Below are positions 47,533 to 56,419 of a stretch of DNA of 64,000 nt, in pieces. The stretch spans positions 248,001 to 312,000 of the forward strand of contig NZ_JAUOFB010000001.1 of the NCBI RefSeq assembly GCF_030542105.1. The letters run 5' to 3'. How positions within the stretch are numbered: position 1 is the stretch's first letter; each line of letters opens with the position of its first letter. The position numbers and the translations under genes were made by a program. The stretch is from Hymenobacter sp. BT730. GTDB lineage: Bacteria > Bacteroidota > Bacteroidia > Cytophagales > Hymenobacteraceae. The notes below the pieces were generated by a model. It was given only the letters and a program-made list of their open reading frames with translations, did not search any database and was not told the origin of the DNA.

Positions 47533-49305
47533 CTACGCCAGTGCGTCCTTGTACTGCATCTGGTAGAGTTGCTGGTAGAAGCCGCCGTGGCGCAAAAGCT
47601 CCTCATGCGTACCACTTTCCTTGATTTCGCCGCGGTCCAGCACGATAATGCGGTCCGCTTTCTGGATGGTGCTGAGGCGGTGGGCAATAACCAAGGAGGT
47701 ACGGCCCTGCATCAGCTTCTCAATGGCCTGCTGGATCAGCTCCTCCGTTTCCGAATCCACGGAAGAGGTGGCCTCATCCAGAATAATGATGCGCGGCTGG
47801 TACACCATGGCGCGCACAAAGCTGATGAGCTGGCGCTGGCCCACGGAAAGCGTAGCCCCGCGCTCCATTACCTCGTACTGCAGGGCGCCGGGCAGGCGCT
47901 CAATAAAGCGGCGGGCGCCCACCAAATCGGCGGCCTCCCAGATCTGGGCTTCGGTGATATCCTGGTTACCCAGGGTGATGTTGTCTTTTATAGTGCCGGC
48001 GAACAGAAACACATCCTGCAGCACCACGCCTATATGGCGGCGTAGGTGCTTCAAGTCGAACTCGCGCAGGTCGTGGCCATCTATGCGGATGGTGCCTTTG
48101 TTAATTTCGTAGAAGCGGCTGAGCAGGTTGATGATGCTGGTTTTGCCGGCGCCGGTAGCGCCCACGAAAGCCACCGTTTGGCCAGCCTGGGCCGTGAAGC
48201 TGATGTCTCGCAACACCCACTCCTCATCGTTGTAGGCAAACCAGACGTGGTCGAATTCCACGTCGCCGCGCAGGTTAGCGGGAGCGAAGGTGCCAGTATC
48301 GGCTATGAGCTCTTTGCTGTCGAGCAGCTTGAGCAGGCGCTCCGTGCTGACCAAGCCCAGCTGCAGGGTATTAAACCGGTCCGCAATCTGGCGAATCGGT
48401 CTAAAAAACAGGGCGTTATACATGATAAAGGCGATGAGTGCGCCTTTGGAAATAGTGCCTTCAATCTGGCCTTGGGCCGCATACCACACCAAAAGCCCCA
48501 CTCCTACTGCCGCCAATACCTCGGCCACGGGGAAGTAGATACTGTAGTAGAGCACAGAGCGGATGTTGGCCTGCGTGTGCACCTTGTTGATCTTCTCAAA
48601 CTTTCGGAACTCGCGCTCCTCGTTGTTGAAAATCTGCACCACGTTCATGCCCGTCAGGTGTTCCTGCACGAAAGAGTTTAGGGCCGCCACAGCCGTGCGA
48701 ACCTCCTGAAAGGACTTCTTTACCTTCTCCTTGAACACGTAGGTGCTGAAAAGCAGCGGCGGAATCACGGACAGACTCACTAACGTCAGGCGCCAATCAA
48801 TATAAAACATGAAGGCCATGATGAACACTAGCTGCAGGATGTCGCCAATCATAGCAGCCAGACCTTCGCTGAACACATCAGAGAGGGTTTCTACATCAGA
48901 AATATTCCGGGTAACCAGCTGCCCGATGGGCGTGCGGTCGAAGAACTTCAGGCGCAGATCCAGAATGTGCTGGTAGAGGTCTACCCGGATGTCGCGCACG
49001 ATGTACTGGCCCAGCCAGCCACCAAAGTAGGTTTGCAGGTAGCTGACTAAGGTGTGAGCCACCAGCAGGATGATAAGCAGGCCGAACATCTTGTTCACGC
49101 CCACCATGTCGCCCTGCTCAATGCTCACGTCCACCATCTGCTGAATCAGGAAGGGACGCAGGGTGCCCAGCGCGGCCGTGGCCACGGTCAGGAAAATCAG
49201 AAAGTAGAATACCCGCTGGTAAGGGCGCACGTAGGTCATCAGCCGGCGCAGCACCTGCCAGTCGAAGATATTGCCGGTTTTGGTGGCGGTAGTTGCCTGC
49301 TCCAA
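47533..49305 (-). CDS. ABC exporter half-transporter with consensus catalytic site (BmrD/YheH-like)
   Basis: This fused membrane/ATPase subunit is the likely partner of the exporter half at 42670. The 590 residues have six helices in ~20-330 (YFLIFLTVATAALGTLRPFL, MIGDILQLVFIMAFMFYIDW) and ATPase motifs Walker A VAFVGATGAGKTSIINLLSR, signature ATLSVGQRQLISFVRAMVYQ, Walker B IIILDEATSSVDSETE and the H loop VIAHRLSTIQ. The Glu after Walker B is present, and the signature is LSVGQ, not LSGGQ. This consensus-Glu/altered-signature half complements the Asp/LSGGQ half, as in YheI/YheH heterodimers. The start is a TTG at 49305; in-frame stops prevent an earlier one. Confidence 0.9.
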   Translation of the reverse strand: MEQATTATKTGNIFDWQVLRRLMTYVRPYQRVFYFLIFLTVATAALGTLRPFLIQQMVDVSIEQGDMVGVNKMFGLLIILLVAHTLVSYLQTYFGGWLGQYIVRDIRVDLYQHILDLRLKFFDRTPIGQLVTRNISDVETLSDVFSEGLAAMIGDILQLVFIMAFMFYIDWRLTLVSLSVIPPLLFSTYVFKEKVKKSFQEVRTAVAALNSFVQEHLTGMNVVQIFNNEEREFRKFEKINKVHTQANIRSVLYYSIYFPVAEVLAAVGVGLLVWYAAQGQIEGTISKGALIAFIMYNALFFRPIRQIADRFNTLQLGLVSTERLLKLLDSKELIADTGTFAPANLRGDVEFDHVWFAYNDEEWVLRDISFTAQAGQTVAFVGATGAGKTSIINLLSRFYEINKGTIRIDGHDLREFDLKHLRRHIGVVLQDVFLFAGTIKDNITLGNQDITEAQIWEAADLVGARRFIERLPGALQYEVMERGATLSVGQRQLISFVRAMVYQPRIIILDEATSSVDSETEELIQQAIEKLMQGRTSLVIAHRLSTIQKADRIIVLDRGEIKESGTHEELLRHGGFYQQLYQMQYKDALA

Positions 49306-49328
49306 GTGGATATGTGTTTAAGAATAGA

Positions 49329-49354
49329 AGGGGTTATGAGGATCAATAACCCCT
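49329..49354 (-). terminator. Hairpin after truA
   Basis: AGGGGTTAT and ATAACCCCT (49329-49337 with 49346-49354) form a tight nine-pair hairpin about 40 bp after the truA stop and 24 bp before the exporter start on the minus strand. The T run is weak. Confidence 0.55.
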
Positions 49355-49394
49355 TACCCAGCCCCTAAGTTGCAGTCCGGTTAACCCCGCGGGG

Positions 49395-50186
49395 CTAACG
49401 GCTCACAAAGTACGGCATTCCGGCGGGTAGCTGTTCTGTCGGAACCAGCTCGGGCGGATACTCCACCCGGGCCAGAAACAAACCGTTGGCCGGGGCCGCG
49501 CCACTGGCCGCTATCCGGCTTTGATCATCCAGAATCTGTTTGAACTCTTCCGGCGTGAGCTTGCCGCGGCCCACCGTGAGCAGCGTGCCCACCACCAGCC
49601 GCACCATGCCGCGCACAAACCTGTTGGCCCGGATGCGGAAAATGAGTCCGCCGGGCACTTCGCGCCAGCCGGCCTCGTAGCAAACGCACACGTAATGCTT
49701 CTCCCCACCCTTCACTTTGGAAAAGCTGGTGAAGTCGCGGGAGCCCAGCAGGTAGCCGGCGGCCTGGTTCATAGCCACCAAGTCCGGGGCGCGGTCGAGG
49801 TAGAGGGCATGGGCGGGCGTGAAGGGGTCGGGCACGAGGCGCACGTGGTACTCGTAGGTGCGGGCCTCCGCATCGAAGCGGGCGTTGGCTTTATCCGGCA
49901 CTGGGTGCACCGCGTACACCCGAATATCACGCGGCAGCGCCCGGTTAAGCCGGTACAGCAGCGTCTCGGGGTCTAGTGTGTCGGGTATTTCGGCATCAAA
50001 ATGCGCTACCTGATGGCTGGCGTGCACGCCGGAATCGGTGCGACCGCTGCCCAGGGAGTATACCGGCTGGCGCAGCACCTGCGACAGGCACCGGTCCAGC
50101 TCGCGCTGCACCGTTAGCGTATTAGGCTGTACCTGCCAGCCGTGGTACAGGCTGCCATCATAGCCGAGATGAAGGAAATAGCGCAA
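49395..50186 (-). CDS. truA: tRNA pseudouridine(38-40) synthase TruA
   Basis: It converts uridines 38-40 of tRNA anticodon stems to pseudouridine. The 263 residues fit the family. The catalytic Asp lies in SLGSGRTDSGVHASHQVAHF (about 45-64). Other motifs are YDGSLYHGWQVQPNTLTVQR near the start, FDAEARTYEYHV, DFTSFSKVKGGEKHYVCVC and FRIRANRFVRGMVRLVVGTL (RNA-binding part). The start is a TTG at 50186: homologues begin with the same MRYFLxLGYDG pattern and there is no in-frame ATG before it. It is followed by an ABC exporter gene and preceded by an acetyltransferase gene 63 bp away. Confidence 0.96.
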   Translation of the reverse strand: MRYFLHLGYDGSLYHGWQVQPNTLTVQRELDRCLSQVLRQPVYSLGSGRTDSGVHASHQVAHFDAEIPDTLDPETLLYRLNRALPRDIRVYAVHPVPDKANARFDAEARTYEYHVRLVPDPFTPAHALYLDRAPDLVAMNQAAGYLLGSRDFTSFSKVKGGEKHYVCVCYEAGWREVPGGLIFRIRANRFVRGMVRLVVGTLLTVGRGKLTPEEFKQILDDQSRIAASGAAPANGLFLARVEYPPELVPTEQLPAGMPYFVSR

Positions 50187-50249
50187 GGGCAGGGAGAAAT
50201 CAGACAGAGAAAAGGAAGGGCCGGCATTACAGGCTTAAAGCCTGCATGC

Positions 50250-50795
50250 TTATTCTTCCTTGATGAGAGCGTAAAGGCGGGAGTCCAGCATCTGGCCATC
50301 TTTCACGATGCTTTTGCGCATCCGGCCTTCCAGGGCGTAACCCGCCTTTTCCAGCACGCGGGCCGAAGCATAGTTCGGCTCAAAAACAACCGCAAATAGA
50401 CGGCACACATCAAAGTTCCACAGCACGTAGTTGGAGAGAGTACGCACGGCGGCGGTAGCCAGGCCCCGGCCCCAGTAGTCCCGCGCCAGCCAATAGCCAA
50501 TTTCCGCGGAGCGGCGGCGAATATCCGATTTGAAATGCACCCCAATATTCCCAACAGCCTCCCCCGCTACGTCAATAGCCAGGTGCACGTCGCGCTGACT
50601 ATCGGCCACCAAAGCCAGGAAATACTGGGCATCCTCGGTGGTATAGGGGTGCGGAAACGTGTCGCGCAGGTTCTGCCAGATAGCCCGGTCGTTGGCGTAA
50701 TGGGCCAGCGCGGGCGCGTCGCTCTGCCGCCAGGGCCGCAGCCGTGCCCCCGGTATGGGCAACGGAAGGATGGGGGTTAGCAGCGCGTCGGGCAT
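50250..50795 (-). CDS. RimJ/RimL-type GNAT N-acetyltransferase
   Basis: It is a predicted acetyl-CoA-dependent N-acetyltransferase; the target is unknown. The 181 residues show the RimJ-type layout: GARLRPWRQSDAPALAHYAN, an acetyl-CoA loop RDYWGRGLATAAVRTLSNYV (Gly-rich turn), RLFAVVFEPNYASARVLEKA and GYALEGRMRKSIVKDGQMLD, the last being typical of RimJ/RimL homologues acting on small substrates or ribosomal proteins. All core motifs are present. It is a single gene between truA and a thiolase on the same strand, with a hairpin upstream separating it from the thiolase. Confidence 0.88.
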   Translation of the reverse strand: MPDALLTPILPLPIPGARLRPWRQSDAPALAHYANDRAIWQNLRDTFPHPYTTEDAQYFLALVADSQRDVHLAIDVAGEAVGNIGVHFKSDIRRRSAEIGYWLARDYWGRGLATAAVRTLSNYVLWNFDVCRLFAVVFEPNYASARVLEKAGYALEGRMRKSIVKDGQMLDSRLYALIKEE

Positions 50796-50813
50796 AGCGA
50801 GGGCGGAAGTATG

Positions 50814-50851
50814 AGTTACGGGAGGCTTTATCGATAAAACCTCCCGTAACT
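50814..50851 (-). terminator. Terminator after the thiolase gene
   Basis: AGTTACGGGAGG and CCTCCCGTAACT (50814-50825 with 50840-50851) are perfect arms; the loop itself contains TTTATCGATAAA. It lies just past the thiolase stop on the minus strand. Confidence 0.7.
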
Positions 50852-50858
50852 CCTTGTA

Positions 50859-52061
50859 CTACAGCTTTTCGTAAATAACGGCAGCCCCCTGCCCTACGCC
50901 TACGCACATAGTAGCCAGGCCGTAGCGCACGTTTTCGCGGCGCTGCATTTCATGGATGAGAGTGGCCGTGATGCGTGCGCCGGAGCAGCCCAGCGGGTGC
51001 CCGATGGCAATAGAGCCGCCGTTTACGTTCACTTTCTCCGGGTCCAGGTTCAGGTCGCGCATGCAGGCAATGCTCTGAGCAGCGAAAGCTTCGTTGAGCT
51101 CAATCAGATCCAGCTCATTGAGCGTGAGGCCAGCCCGATGCAACACTTTCTGAGTAGCCGGCACTGGGCCCAGGCCCATGTAAGCCGGATCGACGCCCGC
51201 CACGGCCGAGGCCACTACCCGGGCCAGCGGCTTCAGGTTATATTGCTTGAGGGCCGCTTCGTTTACAATCATCACGGCAGCAGCGCCATCGTTGATACCG
51301 GCGGAGTTGCCGGCCGTAACGGTACCATCCACGGGCAGGAAAGCGGGCCGGATGCTGGCCAGCTTTTCCATGCTTGACAAACGCGGCGGCTCATCGTGGT
51401 CGAACAGGGCCGCGTCGCCTTTGGGGCTGGACACGAATACAGGCACAATTTCGCGGCGGAAACGGCCTTTCTCGAAGGCCCGGTGGTATTTGCGCTGGGA
51501 GTTGAAGGCAAACTCATCCTGCTCCAGCCGCGTGATGCCGTATTTGCGGGCTACGTTCTCGGCCGTTTCGCCCATGGTGTACGGGTGATGCAGCTTGGAG
51601 AGCTTGGGGTTGACAAAGCGCCAGCCCAGCGTAGTATCGTGGGCAGTAAAGTCCCGGCCAAAAGCGGTTTCCGACTTCGCCATGGCAAACGGCGCGCGCG
51701 TCATGCTTTCGGCCCCGCCCGCCAGGTAAATCTCGCCTTCACCGGCTTTAATGGCACGGGCGGCATCCATAATGCTTTGCAGGCCCGAGGCGCACAGGCG
51801 GTTTACGGTGTTGCCGGGCACAGTAATGGGCAGGCCAGCCAGCAGCGCAGCCATACGGGCTACGTTGCGGTTGTCTTCGCCGGCCTGGTTGGCGGCGCCC
51901 ATGATAACGTCTTCAATGGCCGCTTTATCTACTGAAGGATTGCGGCGCATCAGCTCGCGCAGCACGTGCGCGGCCAGGTCGTCAGGACGTACGCTGCTGA
52001 GCGCACCGCCAAATTTGCCAATAGGGGTGCGGACAGCGTCCACGATATATGCAGTTTGCAT
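50859..52061 (-). CDS. Acetyl-CoA C-acyltransferase (thiolase), PcaF/FadA type
   Basis: It cleaves or forms 3-oxoacyl-CoA in fatty acid or aromatic degradation. With the ATG at 52061 it has 400 residues, the usual thiolase length. The N-terminal catalytic Cys is in [20 protein letters not shown] (about 85-104). The C-terminal pair is His in [20 protein letters not shown] and Cys in [16 protein letters not shown]. The sequence [20 protein letters not shown] and [20 protein letters not shown] are typical of 3-oxoadipyl-CoA/3-ketoacyl-CoA thiolases. It is isolated from other beta-oxidation genes, so the exact chain length is open. The longer frame to 52130 has an unlikely N-terminus. Confidence 0.93.
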   Translation of the reverse strand: MQTAYIVDAVRTPIGKFGGALSSVRPDDLAAHVLRELMRRNPSVDKAAIEDVIMGAANQAGEDNRNVARMAALLAGLPITVPGNTVNRLCASGLQSIMDAARAIKAGEGEIYLAGGAESMTRAPFAMAKSETAFGRDFTAHDTTLGWRFVNPKLSKLHHPYTMGETAENVARKYGITRLEQDEFAFNSQRKYHRAFEKGRFRREIVPVFVSSPKGDAALFDHDEPPRLSSMEKLASIRPAFLPVDGTVTAGNSAGINDGAAAVMIVNEAALKQYNLKPLARVVASAVAGVDPAYMGLGPVPATQKVLHRAGLTLNELDLIELNEAFAAQSIACMRDLNLDPEKVNVNGGSIAIGHPLGCSGARITATLIHEMQRRENVRYGLATMCVGVGQGAAVIYEKL

Positions 52062-52152
52062 TGGTATTGAAATGCGGTTATTCCGGTCGTTGTTGGCTAC
52101 TTTTGCCGGCCCGCAGCATACGCGGGCCAATCTGAACTAGCAAAACACAAAG

Positions 52153-52629
52153 ATGATACAAAGAATCCAAAGCGTGTTCCTGTTGCTGCTGGCTTTGGCC
52201 ATGCTAAGCGTTGTTTTCCTGCCTATCTGGAGCAAAGTGGATCCGCTCAGCGGCCAGGAACTGCAGCTCACCGCCACCAAGCTCACTTACGCCCACGCCG
52301 ACCCTGGCATGTCGGTGCCCACGGCTACCTGGCCTATTGCAGCGCTGGCGCTGGCTTCGGCAGCCGTGGCAATTTTTGAAATTTTCCAGTTCCGCAACCG
52401 CTTCCGCCAGCTCCAGCTGGGCCTATTGAATCTGGTCCTGATTATGGCCACCATTGGCGCCAGCTGGTATTACTCCGGCGTAGGCGAGCGGCTGCTGAAC
52501 GTGAAGCTGGCCGGCTCCTTCGAAGCTGGTTTTTACCTGCCCACACTGGCGCTGCTGCTTAACCTACTGGCCAACCGCTTTATCCGCCGCGACGAGCAGC
52601 TGGTGCGTAGCATGGACCGCCTGCGGTAA
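52153..52629 (+). CDS. DUF4293 membrane protein
   Basis: The function is unknown. The 158 residues have four membrane helices: SVFLLLLALAMLSVVFLPIW, IAALALASAAVAIFEIFQF, GLLNLVLIMATIGASWYYSG and FYLPTLALLLNLLANRFIRR. The opening MIQRIQSVFLLLLALAMLSV and the ending RRDEQLVRSMDRLR are characteristic of DUF4293, a small membrane family restricted largely to Bacteroidota. It is divergent from the thiolase gene, with 91 bp between starts, and is followed by a strong terminator. Confidence 0.9.
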   Translation: MIQRIQSVFLLLLALAMLSVVFLPIWSKVDPLSGQELQLTATKLTYAHADPGMSVPTATWPIAALALASAAVAIFEIFQFRNRFRQLQLGLLNLVLIMATIGASWYYSGVGERLLNVKLAGSFEAGFYLPTLALLLNLLANRFIRRDEQLVRSMDRLR

Positions 52630-52651
52630 ATGCTGCTTGCCTAACACTTAA

Positions 52652-52691
52652 AACCACAAAAAGGCTTCCCTCGGGAAGCCTTTTTGTGGTT
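52652..52691. terminator. Strong bidirectional terminator
   Basis: AACCACAAAAAGGCTTCC and its perfect complement pair around a CTC loop, with A and T runs on both sides, between convergent genes ending at 52629 and 52714. Confidence 0.92.
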
Positions 52692-52713
52692 TACATAGCG
52701 CAGAAAAGGCAGG

Positions 52714-53532
52714 TTAACGGCGGGGTTGCTGGGCGGTGTATTCCTGCAGCTCTTTCACGTTCGAGTCAAAGTTGAAGAGTTCATATACCCGGTAGAAGTT
52801 CTGCGGATCGGCCACATGGCTGCTGGCAAACTTGGCCAGTTCCAGGCGCTGGCTTTCAAAATCGAAGCGGCGCAGCAGACGCTTTAAATCATCCGTCCGA
52901 ATATCGGACTGGCTTAATGCCTCCTTCGCAATAGTTAGCTTGCCGCTGTCAAAGGGCTTGGCATCCACCACCCGGATCAGCTCATCCACATCGGCGGAAC
53001 TCATCAGGGAGTTAGCGCGGCCGTTGTAGCCGGAGCGGTCCTCATAGCGGGAATCCCGGTCATCTTCCCGGTTGATATGCGAGTCGTAATCGGGCCGGCG
53101 GTCATCGTCGCGCCGGTCATTCCGGTCATCGTCGCGGTCCTCATATCGGTCATTGTCCCGGTCGCGGTGGTCATTATAGCGCGGGCCTTGGTTATAACGA
53201 ATAGGCACGGCAGAAACCTTGCGCAATACGGGGGCAAAACCCCGACGGGCAATCAGAATATAGTTTGATTCATAGCCGGCATCCAGAAACACCCGGGTCC
53301 GGTATTTCACGAAGCCCCGGCCGGCCGGAATCCGGAATTCAGCCCAGTGGAACCCTGGTTGTACCCGGTCCAGGTACACCTCGCGGGAAATGCCCCGGGT
53401 AAGCGGCCGTCCATCAAACAGCAGCTCAAATGGAACCCCATGTTCCGAAACGAAATTTACATTGGCCGGAGCGGCCACCAGCTGCGCGGCCCAGAGCAGA
53501 AAGCTGCAGCAGAGGAGTAGTGCCTTATTCAT
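52714..53532 (-). CDS. DUF4476 protein with charged Asp/Arg linker
   Basis: The function is unknown. The 272 residues have a signal peptide (MNKALLLCCSFLLWAAQLVA). Residues ~25-115 are a beta-rich domain (NVNFVSEHGVPFELLFDGRP, VQPGFHWAEFRIPAGRGFVK). A ~50-residue stretch around 120-170 is almost entirely Asp, Arg, Asn and Tyr. The C-terminal ~95 residues form a helical DUF4476 domain (DVDELIRVVDAKPFDSGKLT, IRTDDLKRLLRRFDFESQRL, FYRVYELFNFDSNVKELQEY). The charged region could be a spacer or a protein/nucleic-acid interaction segment. It is a single gene between two strong terminators. Confidence 0.85.
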   Translation of the reverse strand: MNKALLLCCSFLLWAAQLVAAPANVNFVSEHGVPFELLFDGRPLTRGISREVYLDRVQPGFHWAEFRIPAGRGFVKYRTRVFLDAGYESNYILIARRGFAPVLRKVSAVPIRYNQGPRYNDHRDRDNDRYEDRDDDRNDRRDDDRRPDYDSHINREDDRDSRYEDRSGYNGRANSLMSSADVDELIRVVDAKPFDSGKLTIAKEALSQSDIRTDDLKRLLRRFDFESQRLELAKFASSHVADPQNFYRVYELFNFDSNVKELQEYTAQQPRR

Positions 53533-53659
53533 GGCAGTAGTTGCTAAGCGGGTAGCGGCTCATCCGTACCCAGGTAGCTAATGCCAAGTATTGTGCCAAT
53601 CTGGAACTATATAGTATTTCTGTATGTTTCGGTCGCATTTTATTGGCAGAAGCCATACA

Positions 53660-53695
53660 AAAAAGGCCTTCATCATAACGACGAAGGCCTTTTTA
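53660..53695. terminator. Bidirectional terminator
   Basis: AAAAAGGCCTTC and GAAGGCCTTTTT arms with a short loop, directly past the stop of the OmpA-family lipoprotein gene on the minus strand. Confidence 0.88.
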
Positions 53696-53717
53696 TTAAT
53701 ATTCAATTGCTTAAATA

Positions 53718-55658
53718 TTATTGCGCAATCCGGGTGACTTTGAACTCTGTGCGGCGGTTGCGCTGGTGCTCTTCCTCCTTGCGGGCGTTTTTGATAACCG
53801 GCCGGGTTTCCCCATAGCCCCGAGCCGTTATACGGCTTTTATCAATACCCTTAGAAATGATATAGTCTACCGCTGACTGCGCCCGCTTCTGGGAGAGGTT
53901 CAGGTTATAAGCGTCCTTGCCCCGCGAGTCAGTATGCGAGCTAAGCTCGATGGTAATTTTGGGGTTGTCGTTTAAGGTTTCCACCAGCTTATCCAGCTCC
54001 AGGGCAGCATCGGGGCGAATATTCCACTTGTTGAAATCATAGAAAATATTCTCGACCACAATGGCTTTGTTCACCACAATCTTGTCCAGGGTCAGCGTTA
54101 CGGGCAGTCGGATATCGTTCTGCTCATTGGGCAGCTGATCCTGCGGGGGCACTTTGCCAATGGTGCTTAGGGCTTGACGGGCGGTGAAGTAGCCCGGGCG
54201 GTCGGCTACCAGTGCGTAGGTAGTGGCCGTGTCCAGCTTAAAGCTGAATTTGCCATCGGGCCCGGACTTCGCTTCCTGTAAGCGCTGACCATTGCGACCC
54301 AGCAACACAATGTCTTCCCCAGCCAAGGGCTTGGTCTGTCCGGTTTTGCTGTCCCGCTCCAGCAGGGTGCCATCAGCATATAGCGTTACCAGCTTCCGCG
54401 GCTTCTTGCGGAACAGGTAGAGGTCGTCGCTGCCTTTGCCGCCGCTGCGGTTGGAGGAGAAGACGCCCATATCCTTGGCCGTGAAGTACGGGGCAAAGTC
54501 GTCGCCGGGGCTATTGATAGGGGTGGCCAGGTTTTTTACCACGCCTTTTTCCACCATAAAAATATCGAGCTTGCCCAAGCCGGGGTGTCCATCAGAGGAG
54601 AAGTACAGCGTTCCATCGGGCGCTACGGCCGGAAAGTTTTCGTTGCCGGGCGTGTTGATTTTATCGCCCAGGTTTTCGGGGCTGGCGAAGCGGTTACCCT
54701 CTTCCAGTGTGGCCTTGTACAGGTCATTACCACCCAGCCCACCGGTGCGACTGGAGGCGAAATACAACGTTTTCCCATCGGGGGATAATACGGGCGAAAA
54801 GTCATCTGCCGTGCGGCTGTTTACTCCGCGCAGCAGTTCCGGCTCCGTCCATTCCGCTCCCCGGTAGTAGGAAACAAACAGGTCCACGCTCTGAAAACCT
54901 TTCTTCGCTTCTTTCTTAGTACCGTCGTTCGAGCGGGCAAAAATCATCATTTTGCCATCGGGCGAGTACGTGGCGCTGGCCTCGTGCATACTGGGGGAGT
55001 TGAACTTATCCTCCAGTTTGCGCACCGTGCCACCGGTCATCTTCTGGTCATCGGCAAACTTAATGGCGTACAGGTCATTAAAACCTTCCCCATTGCCCAA
55101 ATACTTCTTCCCATCCCGCCCAGAAGCAAACACCAGCTCTTTGGTGGTAGGCATGATGGTGGCACTAAAATCCGCTGACGGTGAGTTAAGAGAATCCAGC
55201 GCCTCCACTTCGTTATTGGTTTTGAAGGCCAGCAGCGCCGGTATTTGCTTCACGTTTTTGGCTTCCAGCTCGGCACGAGCTGCCAGCGTCTGGTTGCCGC
55301 CGGTTTCTGCATAAGCCGTAAACTGCTCGGCTGCCTCATCATACTTGCCATTAGCTTTCAGGGCCAACCCGTAGTAGAAGCGGGCATCAGTGCTTTTCAC
55401 CCCCCCACCTACGGCCGCTTTGTAGTACTCCTCGCTCTGCTCAACGCGGTTAGAAAGCCGGTAAGACTCAGCAATGCGGTAATTGGAATAGGCAATGCGC
55501 TTACCCCGCTTGATATCAGCTTTATAAAGCGGAATAGCGGTTTCGTATTCACCGCGGGTAAAGCGTTTATCGGCTTTGGTGGCCTGCTCCGAGGCACTAC
55601 AGCCTCCCAGCAGCGCCGTAGTGCCGGCGGCCATCGATAAAATCAGAAATTTCCGCAT
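53718..55658 (-). CDS. PorE-like OmpA-family lipoprotein (TPR, PD40, OmpA domains)
   Basis: It probably anchors the outer membrane or the type IX secretion machine to peptidoglycan. With the ATG at 55658 (646 residues) the lipoprotein signal is MRKFLILSMAAGTTALLGGC (Cys at 20). Domains run: TPR repeats (FTRGEYETAIPLYKADIKRG, YYGLALKANGKYDEAAEQF) to ~140; PD40/WD40-type beta-propeller blades (PTTKELVFASGRDGKKYLGN, YSPDGKMMIFARSNDGTKKE, LSPDGKTLYFASSRTGGLGG, PDGTLYFSSDGHPGLGKLDI) to ~400; a carboxypeptidase-regulatory-like domain; then OmpA (DFNKWNIRPDAALELDKLVE, ELSSHTDSRGKDAYNLNLSQ, RITARGYGETRPV). This matches PorE. A type IX substrate is encoded at 28121 and another candidate at 45725. Confidence 0.9.
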   Translation of the reverse strand: MRKFLILSMAAGTTALLGGCSASEQATKADKRFTRGEYETAIPLYKADIKRGKRIAYSNYRIAESYRLSNRVEQSEEYYKAAVGGGVKSTDARFYYGLALKANGKYDEAAEQFTAYAETGGNQTLAARAELEAKNVKQIPALLAFKTNNEVEALDSLNSPSADFSATIMPTTKELVFASGRDGKKYLGNGEGFNDLYAIKFADDQKMTGGTVRKLEDKFNSPSMHEASATYSPDGKMMIFARSNDGTKKEAKKGFQSVDLFVSYYRGAEWTEPELLRGVNSRTADDFSPVLSPDGKTLYFASSRTGGLGGNDLYKATLEEGNRFASPENLGDKINTPGNENFPAVAPDGTLYFSSDGHPGLGKLDIFMVEKGVVKNLATPINSPGDDFAPYFTAKDMGVFSSNRSGGKGSDDLYLFRKKPRKLVTLYADGTLLERDSKTGQTKPLAGEDIVLLGRNGQRLQEAKSGPDGKFSFKLDTATTYALVADRPGYFTARQALSTIGKVPPQDQLPNEQNDIRLPVTLTLDKIVVNKAIVVENIFYDFNKWNIRPDAALELDKLVETLNDNPKITIELSSHTDSRGKDAYNLNLSQKRAQSAVDYIISKGIDKSRITARGYGETRPVIKNARKEEEHQRNRRTEFKVTRIAQ

Positions 55659-55730
55659 AGAAAGTAGAATGATTGTCGGGACCATTGACACAGAACGATT
55701 CCCGGATAAAGCGTAACAAGTATACTAAGT

Positions 55731-56258
55731 TTAGGCTGCATTGTATCCCTCCGGGATGTCCTTAGAGTGCGCCACCGGAAAGTACCGTTGCAGCCAGGTA
55801 GCCGAGGCCGGCGCTGGCCACCCCTTTTGCAGCGCTGCGTGGCTGGTAATGGTGGCATCGAAGTAAGGCGTATCGGCCTGCAAACGCCCATCCGTTACGG
55901 CAGCGCGCAGCTCGCGGCGGTCCAGCTGGTGCACTTGCCCATCCAGCAGAAACGCCAGCGTCGATTTTTCCAGCAGCGTTATACCCAGTCGTTCTTCCAA
56001 TCCCTGCACAAAGCGCACAGAGGCATCAATGGAGCAGCCACTGGCATCGGCTACCTTTTCATCCAGCCCGATAACCAGAAACTGATGGTAAAGAAACGCA
56101 GCCGAGGCCTGCAACGCCCGCCCGTGGCTAGTCCAGTCTGTTGCAAACTGTTGCAGCAAGGGCTGCACGGCCGCTTCTTCTGCCGGCGTCAGCGGCCGGT
56201 TGGCTTGGTAAATCCAGATGCGCGCCGTAGACGGCAGGTCTTGAAATGAAACAAACAT
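55731..56258 (-). CDS. Conserved Bacteroidota protein of unknown function
   Basis: I do not recognise a function. With the ATG at 56258 (175 residues) the protein begins MFVSFQDLPSTARIWIYQAN and continues RPLTPAEEAAVQPLLQQFAT, DWTSHGRALQASAAFLYHQF and GCSIDASVRFVQGLEERLGI. This opening is shared by a conserved family in Bacteroidota that databases sometimes label 'ABC transporter ATPase' although it lacks any Walker motif, so that label should not be used. A conserved Cys-Ser-Ile-Asp may be functional. The longer frame to 56318 starts at an ATG with no family resemblance. It is a single gene. Confidence 0.78.
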   Translation of the reverse strand: MFVSFQDLPSTARIWIYQANRPLTPAEEAAVQPLLQQFATDWTSHGRALQASAAFLYHQFLVIGLDEKVADASGCSIDASVRFVQGLEERLGITLLEKSTLAFLLDGQVHQLDRRELRAAVTDGRLQADTPYFDATITSHAALQKGWPAPASATWLQRYFPVAHSKDIPEGYNAA

Positions 56259-56347
56259 GAGTAATAGTGATGTCGAGAGAAAGCGCGGGGTGGTTACAAG
56301 CCTGAAGCAGGATATCAACGCAGCCAGCCACCGATATGATACAAAAT

Positions 56348-56383
56348 AACTGGTCCCGGCGGGAAGTTCCGTCGGGACCAGTT
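56348..56383 (-). terminator. Terminator after the Fe-S subunit gene
   Basis: CTGGTCCCG and CGGGACCAG arms with a short loop; on the minus strand a TTATTTTGT run follows. It lies about 40 bp past the stop at 56420. Confidence 0.7.
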
Positions 56384-56419
56384 AGACCGGCTTAGCAGCG
56401 CTTTTGTTGAGGCTTGCGG

